64,000 nucleotides of DNA from an uncultured Acidobacteriia bacterium (GCA_903875575.1 CAIQWJ010000078.1:1-64000), one strand, 5' to 3'; positions 16,457 through 26,172 are shown, counted from the stretch's first letter. The notes: generated by a model from the sequence alone, not told the origin. Numbers and translations: made by a program.

Positions 16457-18186
16457 TGTGGATCCTTTGGCGTTGCGAGGTAGAGCGGATTCAGTAGCTG
16501 CTGCAACTGCCGACGCTGGTCTGCGAATTGGTTGGGGATCAAAAGGATATCGTCTGGCTGCAATCTCACGTCGGGAAGACGGTGATGCACCATTTCAAAG
16601 AGCGGCACCGGGATTTCGCGCCTGATTCCGGTCTTGTCCGGACGGTAAATGTAGGCGATGTGGCCGTAATACTGGGTTAAACCTTCTGCGCGGGCGATCG
16701 TCTTAAGAACCGTGGCATCTTCCGGTTTTTTGAAGGGCACTCTTGAGGGATACGTGACGTTTCCGGTCACCCAGACGCTTACGGCCACAACTGACGGCAC
16801 GCTGACCGTTTCCCCTCCAGTGAGAATGACGTTGAATATCGGGCCGGCACTCAATTGAAGCGCTTCGATGGAGATTCTTCTCGGAGTCTCGGAGTCTGGC
16901 GCGGTCAGCAGAACATCGGGTCCGGCATCGTCCGTGGTCGAGCCCGCTTTGGCGAGTGCTTCGAGAAGTGTGATGGAACCGTCGAACTCGAATTGGCCGG
17001 GATTCTTTACGGCACCTTCGACGGTGAAACTGTGGAGGGCTGGCTCCTGGATGATCGGGGCGGCGGGAGGCGCAGGCGGAGCAGTTCGCGGGGCGGCAGC
17101 TTCGGGCGCCGGTCTTGCCTGAGCGAGGATCACTGGTTCGGGGACCTGAACCGGAGGTAAGGTGCTAAGAGCCGTCTTTGTGGCCTCCGGTAAGACTGTC
17201 TGGCGCTGTTGGAGGGCTGCTAGTGAGGTGACCGCCGTTGCAACGAGGATCAGCGCCGTCGGGAGCGGCAGAGCGGGAGCGAAGTTTCGAGTGGGTCGGC
17301 GCAGGAGGCGGTGAATTCGTTTGACGAGGCTGCCGTCCGTGGCTGCGAGCGCGGCGGTGGGGTTGGCGCGGCGGTGTTCAAGAGCGGTGAGGGCGGAGGC
17401 AAATTCGTGGGCACCGCCGGTGACTTCGACCACGAGATCGTCACAGCAGTTCTCGCGTTCGACGCGCATGACGCCGGAGATCCACCAGACTGCGGGGTGG
17501 TAGAAGAGGATGCCTTCGACGAAGACCTGGGCGAGATTCACCAGGTAATCGTAACGGCGGATGTGGGCGAGTTCGTGGAGGAGGATGGCTTCTACTTGTC
17601 CGGCGGGGAGGCCGGCGAGTAAGCCGATGGGCATCAGGATGACGGGTCGGATGTAGCCGATGACGACGGGGACTTCCGCGAGGCAGGATTCGAGAAGAGC
17701 GACCGAGCGATTCATCTGGAGTTTTGTCTGGAGGTGGGTGAGTCGGTGGAGCCAGAGTTCGGGGACGGCGCAGACGCCGGTGCGGCGGAGGCGGCGGGCG
17801 GAGAGCCAACTGGCCAGGCCTTTGAGGTGGAAGAGGATGAATCCGACGAGCCAGAGCGGGACCAGCCAGGTGGGGTCGTCGGACGCTCGGGGAATGGCGG
17901 GCAGGGTTGGGGTCATGTTCGACGGAAGTGTTACTGCCGTGCGGTTCGTCGCGATCGACAGGATCGGTGCCGAGGCATCCGGCAACTGTCGACTGAGTGT
18001 GACGCCGAATGAACAGAGGAGGAGGACGATTGCAACGCACGCCGCACCGTAGCGGGAGCGCGGGCTGCGGATCAGACAGAGTGTTACCGCGAGGACGGCA
18101 GCTACGGCTGTGCCTTCCCAGAGTGAGTGGATTAGCGTTCGCGCGAGAGCAGCAGCTAATGGCGTGGACATCCAGACAGCGTTCAT
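16453..18186 (-). CDS. M56 membrane metallopeptidase fused to SLBB/polysaccharide-export-like domains
   Basis: 577-aa paralogue of the next gene. Residues 1-330 are the M56 peptidase with the same HELAHIRRYDYLVNLAQ zinc helix and ENCCDD. Beyond a Pro/Ala-rich linker the periplasmic part is different: an SLBB-like domain (VEGAVKNPGQFEF, LLEALAKAGSTTDDAG) and a second one (VWVTGNVTYPSRVPF, LKTIARAEGLTQ), ending LQPDDILLIPNQF as in Wza-type export proteins. This joins a regulated protease to a domain that normally binds carbohydrate or stacks in export channels. The start overlaps the blaI stop by 4 nt. Confidence 0.85.
   Translation of the reverse strand: MNAVWMSTPLAAALARTLIHSLWEGTAVAAVLAVTLCLIRSPRSRYGAACVAIVLLLCSFGVTLSRQLPDASAPILSIATNRTAVTLPSNMTPTLPAIPRASDDPTWLVPLWLVGFILFHLKGLASWLSARRLRRTGVCAVPELWLHRLTHLQTKLQMNRSVALLESCLAEVPVVIGYIRPVILMPIGLLAGLPAGQVEAILLHELAHIRRYDYLVNLAQVFVEGILFYHPAVWWISGVMRVERENCCDDLVVEVTGGAHEFASALTALEHRRANPTAALAATDGSLVKRIHRLLRRPTRNFAPALPLPTALILVATAVTSLAALQQRQTVLPEATKTALSTLPPVQVPEPVILAQARPAPEAAAPRTAPPAPPAAPIIQEPALHSFTVEGAVKNPGQFEFDGSITLLEALAKAGSTTDDAGPDVLLTAPDSETPRRISIEALQLSAGPIFNVILTGGETVSVPSVVAVSVWVTGNVTYPSRVPFKKPEDATVLKTIARAEGLTQYYGHIAYIYRPDKTGIRREIPVPLFEMVHHRLPDVRLQPDDILLIPNQFADQRRQLQQLLNPLYLATPKDPQ
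17463..17580 (-). repeat. 118-bp segment identical to 15727-15844 (copy in upstream M56 gene)
   Basis: Partner of the identical block in the adjacent paralogue. Identity stops sharply at both ends: gac versus ggc before it, gag versus aag after it. Confidence 0.9.
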
Positions 18187-18590
18187 AACGCCTCCCGCTC
18201 GTACTGGTCGAGCAGTTCCCTCAATTCAGACAGTTCCTTTTTCGACGCCTTGCGCGCGGAGAGAGCGCCGACCATGAGGCTTCGCGCCGAACCGTTGAAG
18301 GCGCGCTGGAGGAGGTCGCCAGCCAGTTGTTGCTGGGTCCATTCGCGCGGTTGTGCGGATTCGTAGACGTGGGCGCGTTGCTCGTCGTTGCGGCGGACAA
18401 GACCTTTTTCGGTCATGATCTGGAGCGTTTTAAGGACGGTGGTGTATTGGGTGGGCTTGCGAGCGGCGATGGTTTCGTGGACTTCGCGGACAGTGACGGG
18501 GCCGCGGGACCAGAGGACGGTGAGGATGTCAAGTTCGGCGTCTGTAGGGCGCGGTGTGGGTTTCGGAGATTGTTTCGACGCGTTTGCCAT
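18183..18590 (-). CDS. blaI: BlaI/MecI-family transcriptional repressor
   Basis: 135-aa winged-helix repressor (PTPRPTDAELDILTVLWSRG, then TQYTTVLKTLQIMTEKGLV and a C-terminal dimer region LSELRELLDQYE). It should be cleaved or released by the two M56 peptidases encoded behind it, as BlaI is by BlaR1. A longer frame begins at ATG 18602, but that codon lies inside a promoter-like TTGACA-N17-TAATGT. Transcription from it would begin almost at the ATG at 18590, so I prefer that start. It is divergent from the padR operon. Confidence 0.85.
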   Translation of the reverse strand: MANASKQSPKPTPRPTDAELDILTVLWSRGPVTVREVHETIAARKPTQYTTVLKTLQIMTEKGLVRRNDEQRAHVYESAQPREWTQQQLAGDLLQRAFNGSARSLMVGALSARKASKKELSELRELLDQYEREAL

Positions 18591-18591
18591 A

Positions 18592-18627
18592 TACGAAGAC
18601 ATTACTACGACGACTTTCGTATGTCAA
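18592..18627 (-). promoter_or_regulatory. blaI promoter with inverted repeat
   Basis: On the minus strand TTGACA (18627-18622), a 17-nt spacer and TAATGT (18604-18599) lie just before the ATG at 18590. An inverted repeat TACGAA-N18-TTCGTA (18592-18621) spans the spacer and -10, where a repressor would block RNA polymerase. BlaI autoregulation is inference. Confidence 0.65.
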
Positions 18628-18707
18628 GCGCGAAGTTTCGCTGCTCACGTTTCTGGTTGCCGGTCGCTGGCGGCACCGGGTCCATCTTGCGTACTTCTTT
18701 TTTTCCC

Positions 18708-18754
18708 TTGACTTTTAAACTCTTCCGCCTTACGATACTACGTATAACGTACTA
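18708..18754 (+). promoter_or_regulatory. padR operon promoter with operator-like dyad
   Basis: TTGACT (18708-18713), a 17-nt spacer and TACGAT (18731-18736) form a good sigma70-type promoter. A dyad TANTACGT-N3-ACGTANTA (18736-18754) begins at the last base of the -10 and ends 5 nt before the padR ATG, a natural autorepressor site. Confidence 0.7.
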
Positions 18755-18759
18755 ACGCC

Positions 18760-19047
18760 ATGTCAGACCCCACACTTCTCGTTTTAGCCAGCCTTGCCGA
18801 GGGCGATAAACACGGCTACGCCATGATGCTCGACATCGAAGCCTTCGCCGGCGTCAAGCTCGGCCCTGGTACCCTCTACGGCGCCATCACCCGCCTCGAA
18901 CAGGAAGGCTGGATCCGCCCGGTCGCCTCCACCGACCGCCGCCGCCCCTACACCATCACCCCCGAAGGCCGCGGCCATCTGCAAAACCAACTGGCGGGCC
19001 TCCAGCAGGTCCTCAAGACCGGACTCTCCAGGCTGAAACACGCATGA
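18760..19047 (+). CDS. PadR-family transcriptional regulator
   Basis: 95-aa short PadR protein: winged helix with HGYAMMLDIEAFAGVKLGPGTLYGAITRLEQEGWI and the wing RRRPYTITPEG, then a C-terminal dimer helix. PadR repressors respond to phenolics, drugs or envelope stress in known cases. The next gene starts inside its stop region (4-nt ATGA overlap), so it is translationally coupled to the Wzz-like cluster it probably controls. An operator-like dyad lies at its own promoter. Confidence 0.9.
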   Translation: MSDPTLLVLASLAEGDKHGYAMMLDIEAFAGVKLGPGTLYGAITRLEQEGWIRPVASTDRRRPYTITPEGRGHLQNQLAGLQQVLKTGLSRLKHA

Positions 19048-20432
19048 ACCAACTCGCGACCTGGATGATGCGCCTGTATCCGACGCGCTGGCGAAAACGC
19101 TATGGCGATGAACTCGACGCGCTCCTCGCCGAATCCGGTGCCGACGCGCGCATAGTAGCTGATTTGTTGAAAGGGGGAATTCGTATGCAGTTTTCGACGT
19201 GGTCGTTTCCGAAGCTTGCGGTGGTGCTGTGTCTGGCGGGCGTGCTGTTGTGCGGCGGCCTGTCGCTGCTGCTCCCGAATGAGTACATGTCGAGGGCGAC
19301 GATGCAGATCACGCCGGTGCAGATCTCGGATGACGTCACCAATGCCCTAACTCTGAATGAACGGATACAGCAAATCCAGCAGACCGTGCTCAGTCGGACA
19401 TCGCTTGCCGCAATGGTTCAGGATCCGAGACTCCGCTTGTATACCGAAGAGCTTAAGACCCAACCGCTCGACGACGTCATTGAAGACATGAGGCGGAATA
19501 TCGGCGTCACCATCGTCGCGCTGCCCAAAAGAATCGGTAATCGAGCTTCCGCCTTCGATATCAGCTTCAACTATTACGACCACTACAAAGCCCAACAAAC
19601 CGTACAGCGTCTGATTGACCGATTCAACGAAGAGAACCTGGCCGCCTCCGGCAAATCCGGCCAACTGGAAGAGCAGTCCTCGTCCATCGTCACGCTTGAC
19701 GTGCCATCCCTGCCCAGGAACCCCATCTACCCGAACGTCCGGATGCTGATGTTCACCGGCCTCTGCCTCGGCCTCGCGCTAGCCGCAATCCTGCGCTACA
19801 CGCGCCAGACCCCATTTGTCATGGCGTCGCTCTCCCTCGGTCTCGCAGGCGCGATCCTCGGCTACGGTTGCTACGCGGCGAATCTGCTCGGCACTCGTTA
19901 TCAATCCACGGCAACCATAGAATGGCGGGACGGAATACCAGGACAAGTCGGAATTGTGGCCAACGAAGTTCTAAGCCGAACTGCGCTCTCGTTGATCGTC
20001 ATGGACCCGCACCTGAGACTCTACGCAGAACAACTGAAAGACACCCCGCTCGAAGACGTCATCTCCGAAATGCGGAAAAGCGTGGGCATACAAGTCGTGA
20101 GGCTCCCCCATGGCGCAGGCATCGAGTTTTCCTTCCAGTACAGCGACCGCGTCAAAGCCCAGCAAACCGTCGACGCCATTATGAAGAGCTTCGTCGCTTC
20201 CAAGGTTCGCCTCTACGGCGACCACCCTTCGCCAGCTCAGCTCCTGAACGGCGGCACGAACCTCGAAGTCCTCGACACGCCATCCTTGCCCGTCGCACCG
20301 GTCAAGCCCAACCGCTACATGATCGCTTCAGCCGGAGGCATCGCCGGCATCGGCATCGCAGCCATCGCCTCACTCATCCGCCGCCGCAGAAACCCACTGC
20401 CTGAACTCCCCCTCGACGCGGTAAACGGATAA
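19044..20432 (+). CDS. Wzz-like tandem-module membrane protein, copy 1
   Basis: 462 aa. A cytoplasmic prefix of about 50 residues (LATWMMRLYPTRWRKRYG, LLAESGADARIVADLLKGG) is followed by a membrane helix. Then comes a periplasmic module with VLSRTSLAAMVQDPRLRLY, LKTQPLDDVIEDMRRNIGV, a YYDHYKAQQTV segment and LDVPSLPRNPIYPN. Two helices and a second copy of the module follow (VLSRTALSLIVMDPHLRLY, TPLEDVISEMRKSVGI, LDTPSLPVAPVKPN), then a last helix. The Pro-x2-Pro-x2-Pro-N before each helix is the hallmark of Wzz/GumC polysaccharide co-polymerases, yet no polysaccharide genes lie nearby. It is the first of three paralogues. Confidence 0.7.
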   Translation: MNQLATWMMRLYPTRWRKRYGDELDALLAESGADARIVADLLKGGIRMQFSTWSFPKLAVVLCLAGVLLCGGLSLLLPNEYMSRATMQITPVQISDDVTNALTLNERIQQIQQTVLSRTSLAAMVQDPRLRLYTEELKTQPLDDVIEDMRRNIGVTIVALPKRIGNRASAFDISFNYYDHYKAQQTVQRLIDRFNEENLAASGKSGQLEEQSSSIVTLDVPSLPRNPIYPNVRMLMFTGLCLGLALAAILRYTRQTPFVMASLSLGLAGAILGYGCYAANLLGTRYQSTATIEWRDGIPGQVGIVANEVLSRTALSLIVMDPHLRLYAEQLKDTPLEDVISEMRKSVGIQVVRLPHGAGIEFSFQYSDRVKAQQTVDAIMKSFVASKVRLYGDHPSPAQLLNGGTNLEVLDTPSLPVAPVKPNRYMIASAGGIAGIGIAAIASLIRRRRNPLPELPLDAVNG

Positions 20433-20435
20433 CCC

Positions 20436-21806
20436 ATGAAACGTCTCGCCACCTGGACCCTGCGCCTGTACCCCGCGAAATGGCGGACGCGCTACGCCGA
20501 AGAAATCGGCGCGCTCATGGAAGACGCCGGCGCCGACACCCGCACAATAGCCGACTTACTCAAAGGAGCCGTAAAAATGCAGTTCTCCACATGGTCATTC
20601 GCGAAGCTGGCAATCGTGCTGGGCCTCGGAGGCCTGCTGCTCGGCACCGCCGGCTCGTACATGATTGCGCCCATCTACGAATCGAAGGGGACCCTGCGCG
20701 TGGAACCCGCCGCCACCGGCTCCGCGCTGAACGACCTGATCATCACGCGCACCCAGATCCTCAGCCGCACCGCCCTCTCCGGAATGATTCTGGACCCGCG
20801 CCTGAATTTGTACCGGAAAGAACTCTCAATGATGCCGCTCGACGACGTGATTGAGCGCATGCACAGCGATATCCGGATCGATCCCGCTGGCTCCGTGGTG
20901 AACTTCTCATTTCGCTACCCCGATCCCGACAAGGCGCGCATGACCACCGCACTCCTCATGCAGGCCTTTGTGGAGGAGTCATTCCGAAAACAAATAGACC
21001 TCGTACGACAGACCGGGCAAAACAACTGGAGCCTGCAAGTCCTCGACGTCGCCAGTCTGCCTGTCAGATCGTCCTCACCAGTCGCGCCGGTGCTCCTGAC
21101 CACGGGGTTTCTGGCAGGCGTGTTGATCGTCTGGGCATGGCGTCGCCTGCGAAGGAAGACCGTGCTTTCGTGGAGGGTTCTCAGTGCTGCAATTGCGATG
21201 GGTCTTGTTGGCCTGATAGCTGCAGCCGTTGTGTTTGAGATGGACATCACAGCCCACAGGAGCCGCCTCGGTGCGCGGTATGTTTCCAGCGCCAGCCTGT
21301 TCCTGCCGAACGGGACAAACGACCGGATTCAGACGCTGACGCGCGAAGTAGTGAGTCCCACCTCGATATCTCAGCTGATGAACGATGCGGCCCTGCGAAC
21401 GATGTACAACCATCTCGGACCAAGGCCTGGTGAAGATTTCGTCGCCATGGTGCATAACCACCTAACCGTCACGCCCGATTCGACAGGACACTTCTTCTCC
21501 ATTATTTTTGAGGACGATGATCGCTATGAAGCAATGCTCGTCGTCTCGGCAGTGATCAACCGCTTCGACGAAGTGAATCGCACTATCGGCACAGCTGCAT
21601 CAGGCGCACCCGCAACACCGCGCCCGCCGAGCTCGATCACAATCCTCGACCAGCCCAATACCCCCACCCTCCCGGTCAGCCCCAACCGTATCCTCATCGC
21701 AGTCGAAACAGGACTCGCAGGCCTGTTCTTCGCCGCCATCATCTCCCTCTTCCGCCGCCGCGAACACCCCGAGCACGAGTACCCCCTCAACCCGGTGAAC
21801 GGATAA
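20436..21806 (+). CDS. Wzz-like tandem-module membrane protein, copy 2
   Basis: 456-aa paralogue starting 3 nt after copy 1. It has the same prefix (LATWTLRLYPAKWRTRYAEE, DLLKGAVKMQFSTWSF) and two modules. The first holds ILSRTALSGMILDPRLNLY, MPLDDVIERMHSDIRI and LDVASLPVRSSSPVAP. The second is more diverged (EVVSPTSISQLMNDAALRTMY, LDQPNTPTLPVSPNR). Four membrane helices are visible. Function is unknown; the fold resembles polysaccharide chain-length determinants. Confidence 0.7.
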   Translation: MKRLATWTLRLYPAKWRTRYAEEIGALMEDAGADTRTIADLLKGAVKMQFSTWSFAKLAIVLGLGGLLLGTAGSYMIAPIYESKGTLRVEPAATGSALNDLIITRTQILSRTALSGMILDPRLNLYRKELSMMPLDDVIERMHSDIRIDPAGSVVNFSFRYPDPDKARMTTALLMQAFVEESFRKQIDLVRQTGQNNWSLQVLDVASLPVRSSSPVAPVLLTTGFLAGVLIVWAWRRLRRKTVLSWRVLSAAIAMGLVGLIAAAVVFEMDITAHRSRLGARYVSSASLFLPNGTNDRIQTLTREVVSPTSISQLMNDAALRTMYNHLGPRPGEDFVAMVHNHLTVTPDSTGHFFSIIFEDDDRYEAMLVVSAVINRFDEVNRTIGTAASGAPATPRPPSSITILDQPNTPTLPVSPNRILIAVETGLAGLFFAAIISLFRRREHPEHEYPLNPVNG

Positions 21807-21812
21807 CGCACC

Positions 21813-24056
21813 ATGAATCGTCTCGCCACATGGACGCTGCGCCTCTACCCTGCCACCTGGCGCAATCGCTACGGCGAAGAAGTCGCAACCCTCATGGAAG
21901 ACGCAGGCGCGGACCTGCCCACCGTACTGGATCTGTTCAAAGGAGCAATCGTCATGCAGTTCTCCACCTGGTCGTTGCTGAAACTCGCGACCATCCTCGG
22001 TCTCGCCGGCATCATGGCCGGAGCCGGTGCCTACCTCCTCACGCCGAACCTCTACACAGCAAGCGCGACCATGACGCTCGTCGGTGCGGACAACCCGAGA
22101 GGGTCGTCCCAGATGCTGCAACAAGAAGTGTTGAGCCGCCACGCACTGTCCGGAATGGTCCGCGACACGAGCCTCGGATTGTACGACGAAGAGCTTAAGA
22201 GCATGCCGCTCGATGACGTCATCGACCAAATGCGCCGCGATATCGTCATCGACGCACCCCTCGGCACCTCAAACCTCACCCTCCGCTTCACCTACCGCGA
22301 CAAGGTCAAAGCCGAACAGACTGTGCGCCGCATGACCAGCGCACTTGCCTATGGCCTCCAGACAACGAAAGCACAGCCCATCCAACTTAGGCCTCACCTC
22401 GAAGTTCTCGACGTCCCCAGTCTGCCCGTTCGCCCCCTGCAACCCAATCCCTGGCTCACCACTCCCCTCGGTCTGGCTGCTGGACTTCTGATTGCATTAC
22501 TCTGGCGCACCGTGCGCCGCCAGCGCGGACCGCGACGGCGCGCAACCGCGGTACTCGCCATAACCGGAGCGCTGGCCGGTGGCTGCCTGTACTGGCTCGT
22601 GCCCGCGATGTACCGGATAATTCCCGATGGCACAAAAGGCCTGCAATACGAATCGCACGCTACCATGCTGGCGAGCGACAGTCGCGTACCGCCTGGCACC
22701 ATCATCGAGCAGGCGCTAAGCCGCCAGGCGCTCGCCGCGCTGATCGTCGACCCGAAATTGCAGCTTTATTCCGCGCGGTCATTGGGCGCGGACGAGATCG
22801 ATGGAGTCACGGAGAAGATGCGCCAGGATCTCGCCATCACCCAGCGGAAGGTCCAGGCGGGTCCGGAACTGATCGATATTTCTTTCATCTATTCCGATCG
22901 CTACAAGGCCATGCAGACCGTCACCTCCATCATTGCCTATCTCCAGGACCGGGTTGCCTGGCTGGCGGCGACGCTGCCGCCGTCCCCACCGACCGTACCA
23001 AGACTCGGGAGCTTCCTGAACCCTGCGCCCCCGATCAGCGTCGACGCGATCAACCCCGGCCCAGCGAAACCCATCCTGTTCGGCGCACTCGCAGGCCTCC
23101 TCCTCGCGGCACTGATCGCCGCCGTGCGCCATCGCTGGACGCCGGAAGAGACGCAGTCGGAATGCGTTCCCACCGAGAAACCGCGCCGCCACATTTTCAA
23201 TCGCATCCGCTTTCAAAAGCTGGCCTTCTGGCTGGCCTCAACCGGTGCCGCCGCCGGGCTCGTCTACGCCCTGCGTACCCCCGCTCTTTACACCTCCGAC
23301 GCGTTATTCCGGCTCGAAAACACCACGTCCGACCGCGCCGGAAACCTCGTCAGCACATCCATCAGTCGTGGGCTCCGCGAACTGGCGGACAAGCACCCGC
23401 AGAGCCAGCTTCACAGCGATCCCGGACACGGCCTCTCTTGGTCCCGCGTCGACTCAAGTGCCACGGGCACCTTCCGGCTCCGGTTCTCCGCCACCACCCC
23501 GGAAATGGCTCGTGATGTCGTTGAGGAACTTGTGGGGGCGGTGGATCGGGAGGTCTCCAGTCTCAGCAGTTCCGCCAATACAGAGTTCGAAGACGTCCGA
23601 GGCGTGGATGGAGCACTGATCCAGATTGGTGGTCGCATGAGCACACCGTTTACTTCAGCCGCAGGAATATCGGCGTTGCAACCGCTACCGCAAATCACAC
23701 CCTCGTTGCCTGGGCCAGCCCCCATGACAGGCACCTCCGGCACGCTCTTTTTTCAAAATGCCACCCCGGCACCCCAAACCGAGACGAGAATCATCTCAAA
23801 ATCCGCGCCATCCATCGCCATCCCCTTCGACGACGACCGCGCCAAACCAGCCACGCACCCCGAAAACCGTGCCATCCGCCTGAACGTGATCGATCACCCC
23901 GCCCTTCCCTCACAATCACAGGGCCTGGGCTGGTGGGCAGCGGCCATCGGCGCGGCTACCGGCTTACTGCTGGCAGCCCTGGGGAGTTTGTTCGGTGGAA
24001 TGGACGGGGCAGCGGAAGACGGCCGCGGGACAAGTCTCGCGACGCCGCTCACATGA
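21813..24056 (+). CDS. Wzz-like tandem-module membrane protein, copy 3 (three modules)
   Basis: 747-aa paralogue, 6 nt after copy 2. The same prefix is followed by three modules. Module 1 has VLSRHALSGMVRDTSLGLY, MPLDDVIDQMRRDIVI and LDVPSLPVRPLQPN. Module 2 has ALSRQALAALIVDPKLQLY and ends in NPGPAKPILFG. Module 3 is strongly diverged, with a long low-complexity stretch (about 590-690), and ends VIDHPALPSQSQGLGWW before a last helix. The gain of a third module shows the architecture grows by module duplication. It is the last gene of the padR operon. Confidence 0.68.
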   Translation: MNRLATWTLRLYPATWRNRYGEEVATLMEDAGADLPTVLDLFKGAIVMQFSTWSLLKLATILGLAGIMAGAGAYLLTPNLYTASATMTLVGADNPRGSSQMLQQEVLSRHALSGMVRDTSLGLYDEELKSMPLDDVIDQMRRDIVIDAPLGTSNLTLRFTYRDKVKAEQTVRRMTSALAYGLQTTKAQPIQLRPHLEVLDVPSLPVRPLQPNPWLTTPLGLAAGLLIALLWRTVRRQRGPRRRATAVLAITGALAGGCLYWLVPAMYRIIPDGTKGLQYESHATMLASDSRVPPGTIIEQALSRQALAALIVDPKLQLYSARSLGADEIDGVTEKMRQDLAITQRKVQAGPELIDISFIYSDRYKAMQTVTSIIAYLQDRVAWLAATLPPSPPTVPRLGSFLNPAPPISVDAINPGPAKPILFGALAGLLLAALIAAVRHRWTPEETQSECVPTEKPRRHIFNRIRFQKLAFWLASTGAAAGLVYALRTPALYTSDALFRLENTTSDRAGNLVSTSISRGLRELADKHPQSQLHSDPGHGLSWSRVDSSATGTFRLRFSATTPEMARDVVEELVGAVDREVSSLSSSANTEFEDVRGVDGALIQIGGRMSTPFTSAAGISALQPLPQITPSLPGPAPMTGTSGTLFFQNATPAPQTETRIISKSAPSIAIPFDDDRAKPATHPENRAIRLNVIDHPALPSQSQGLGWWAAAIGAATGLLLAALGSLFGGMDGAAEDGRGTSLATPLT

Positions 24057-24111
24057 AGGCAGTGCTTCGTGTCGATGGAGCTGTTGGCACCATTGCCCGC
24101 GCAACAGTGCC

Positions 24112-25099
24112 TTAGCTGGGGCGCCGGCTGGTCGCCCGGGGCTTTGCCGGTTTCAGAAGTTCATCAAGGCTTGATGCTTCGAATAGACGCAAGGCAAGCT
24201 TCTCCACCCCTGTAACTGGCAGCGCATCGATCTGCTTGCGCACAGCTGGGGATACCTGCCCAAAACGGTGGCCTATCATGCGGAGCAGGATCAGCCGTTC
24301 CCCTTCCTGACGGCCCTTTTCCATGCCTTTTTCCATGCCCTGTCGAATGCCTTGCTGCACGCCCTGCCTCATGCCTTGCTGGACGCCCTGCCGCACGCCT
24401 TGCCGGATTCTGGGTCCGATGATCGGATGGTCCATGATGTCTTCTGTAATTGGCATGTTTTGTCTCTCCTGCTCCAGGATGGGTGCAAGCTTTCTCAACC
24501 CGGCCAGCAACACCAGTTTGCGCTAGTGCCGATTCCCGCCGCAGAGGCCCGCAACGGGCAATCCTGGTCAGGATCTTCCGGATTGCCGCGCGCTCGTCCC
24601 GCAGATTCGCAAGAACCGCAATCACATTATCCTCCACCTGGCCGCCGGCAATCAACCTGTCGCCATCCAACTCGCGGATGTCCACTATCCGGCAGCGAAA
24701 ACTCCAGCCGTGGCCCGGCAGTTCAGTCTTCATTCGCAGTTTCCCGCGACCGACGTAGAGTACCAGTTGCTGTGGAATCTTCCCGAATTGCCTGTTGATC
24801 GCGGCAGCGTATTCCAGCATTCGCGCAGCCATACCCGCCTCATTACTGCTTTGCATCTCAATATGGAGTAAACCGCCATCCGACGTCTCTCCCAGCATGT
24901 CGGCACGTCGGCTCTGCACGTCGACAAGTTCGACGTTTTCCCAGCGAGTCACCTCACAACCCGTCAGTTCGCGGAGCACGTTCCCGGTGAGACATCGCAG
25001 AGCGCTCTTCAGTGCTATGTCGTACTCATGCATGCCAACGACATAGTTACCTGGAGAAAGATAATTCTCAGGAATCTTTTCGAGTGGGTGCCTGGACAC
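24112..25099 (-). pseudogene. Frameshifted Rpn-family/PD-(D/E)XK nuclease-like gene
   Basis: The 5' frame (ATG 25099) encodes a transposase-derived PD-(D/E)XK domain: RRADMLGETSDGGLLHIEMQ supplies the D...E-x-Q core, followed by RMLEYAAAINRQFGKIPQQLVLYVG. The 3' part lies in another frame (24112-24513 and slightly upstream): RKLVLLAGLRKLAPILEQE, PITEDIMDHP, a run of QG[MVI][RQ] units and EKGMEKGRQEGE, then a C-terminal helical domain. One extra base near 24524 separates them; removing it gives an unbroken ...ESALRKLVLLAGL... protein. The whole would be about 329 aa, usual for this family. It could be a dead gene, a sequencing error or a shifted-frame C-terminal product. Confidence 0.75.
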
Positions 25100-25101
25100 G
25101 C

Positions 25102-25133
25102 AAAAAGCCCCGGCGTTCCCGCCGGGGCTTTTT
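25102..25133 (-). terminator. Bidirectional intrinsic terminator after glnII
   Basis: Perfect hairpin AGCCCCGGC-gttcc-c-GCCGGGGCT flanked by A5 and T5. It lies 23 nt downstream of the glutamine synthetase stop and just upstream of the Rpn-like gene. Confidence 0.9.
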
Positions 25134-25155
25134 CCTGCTGCGAGCTACTGAAACC

Positions 25156-26172
<1,017 letters not shown>

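Noticed and set aside
24310-24420. Short tandem repeat with gccttgc/gccctgc units as a separate element
   Set aside because: It is the coding sequence of the QG[MVI]RQG tract of the Rpn-like protein, which is typical of that family.
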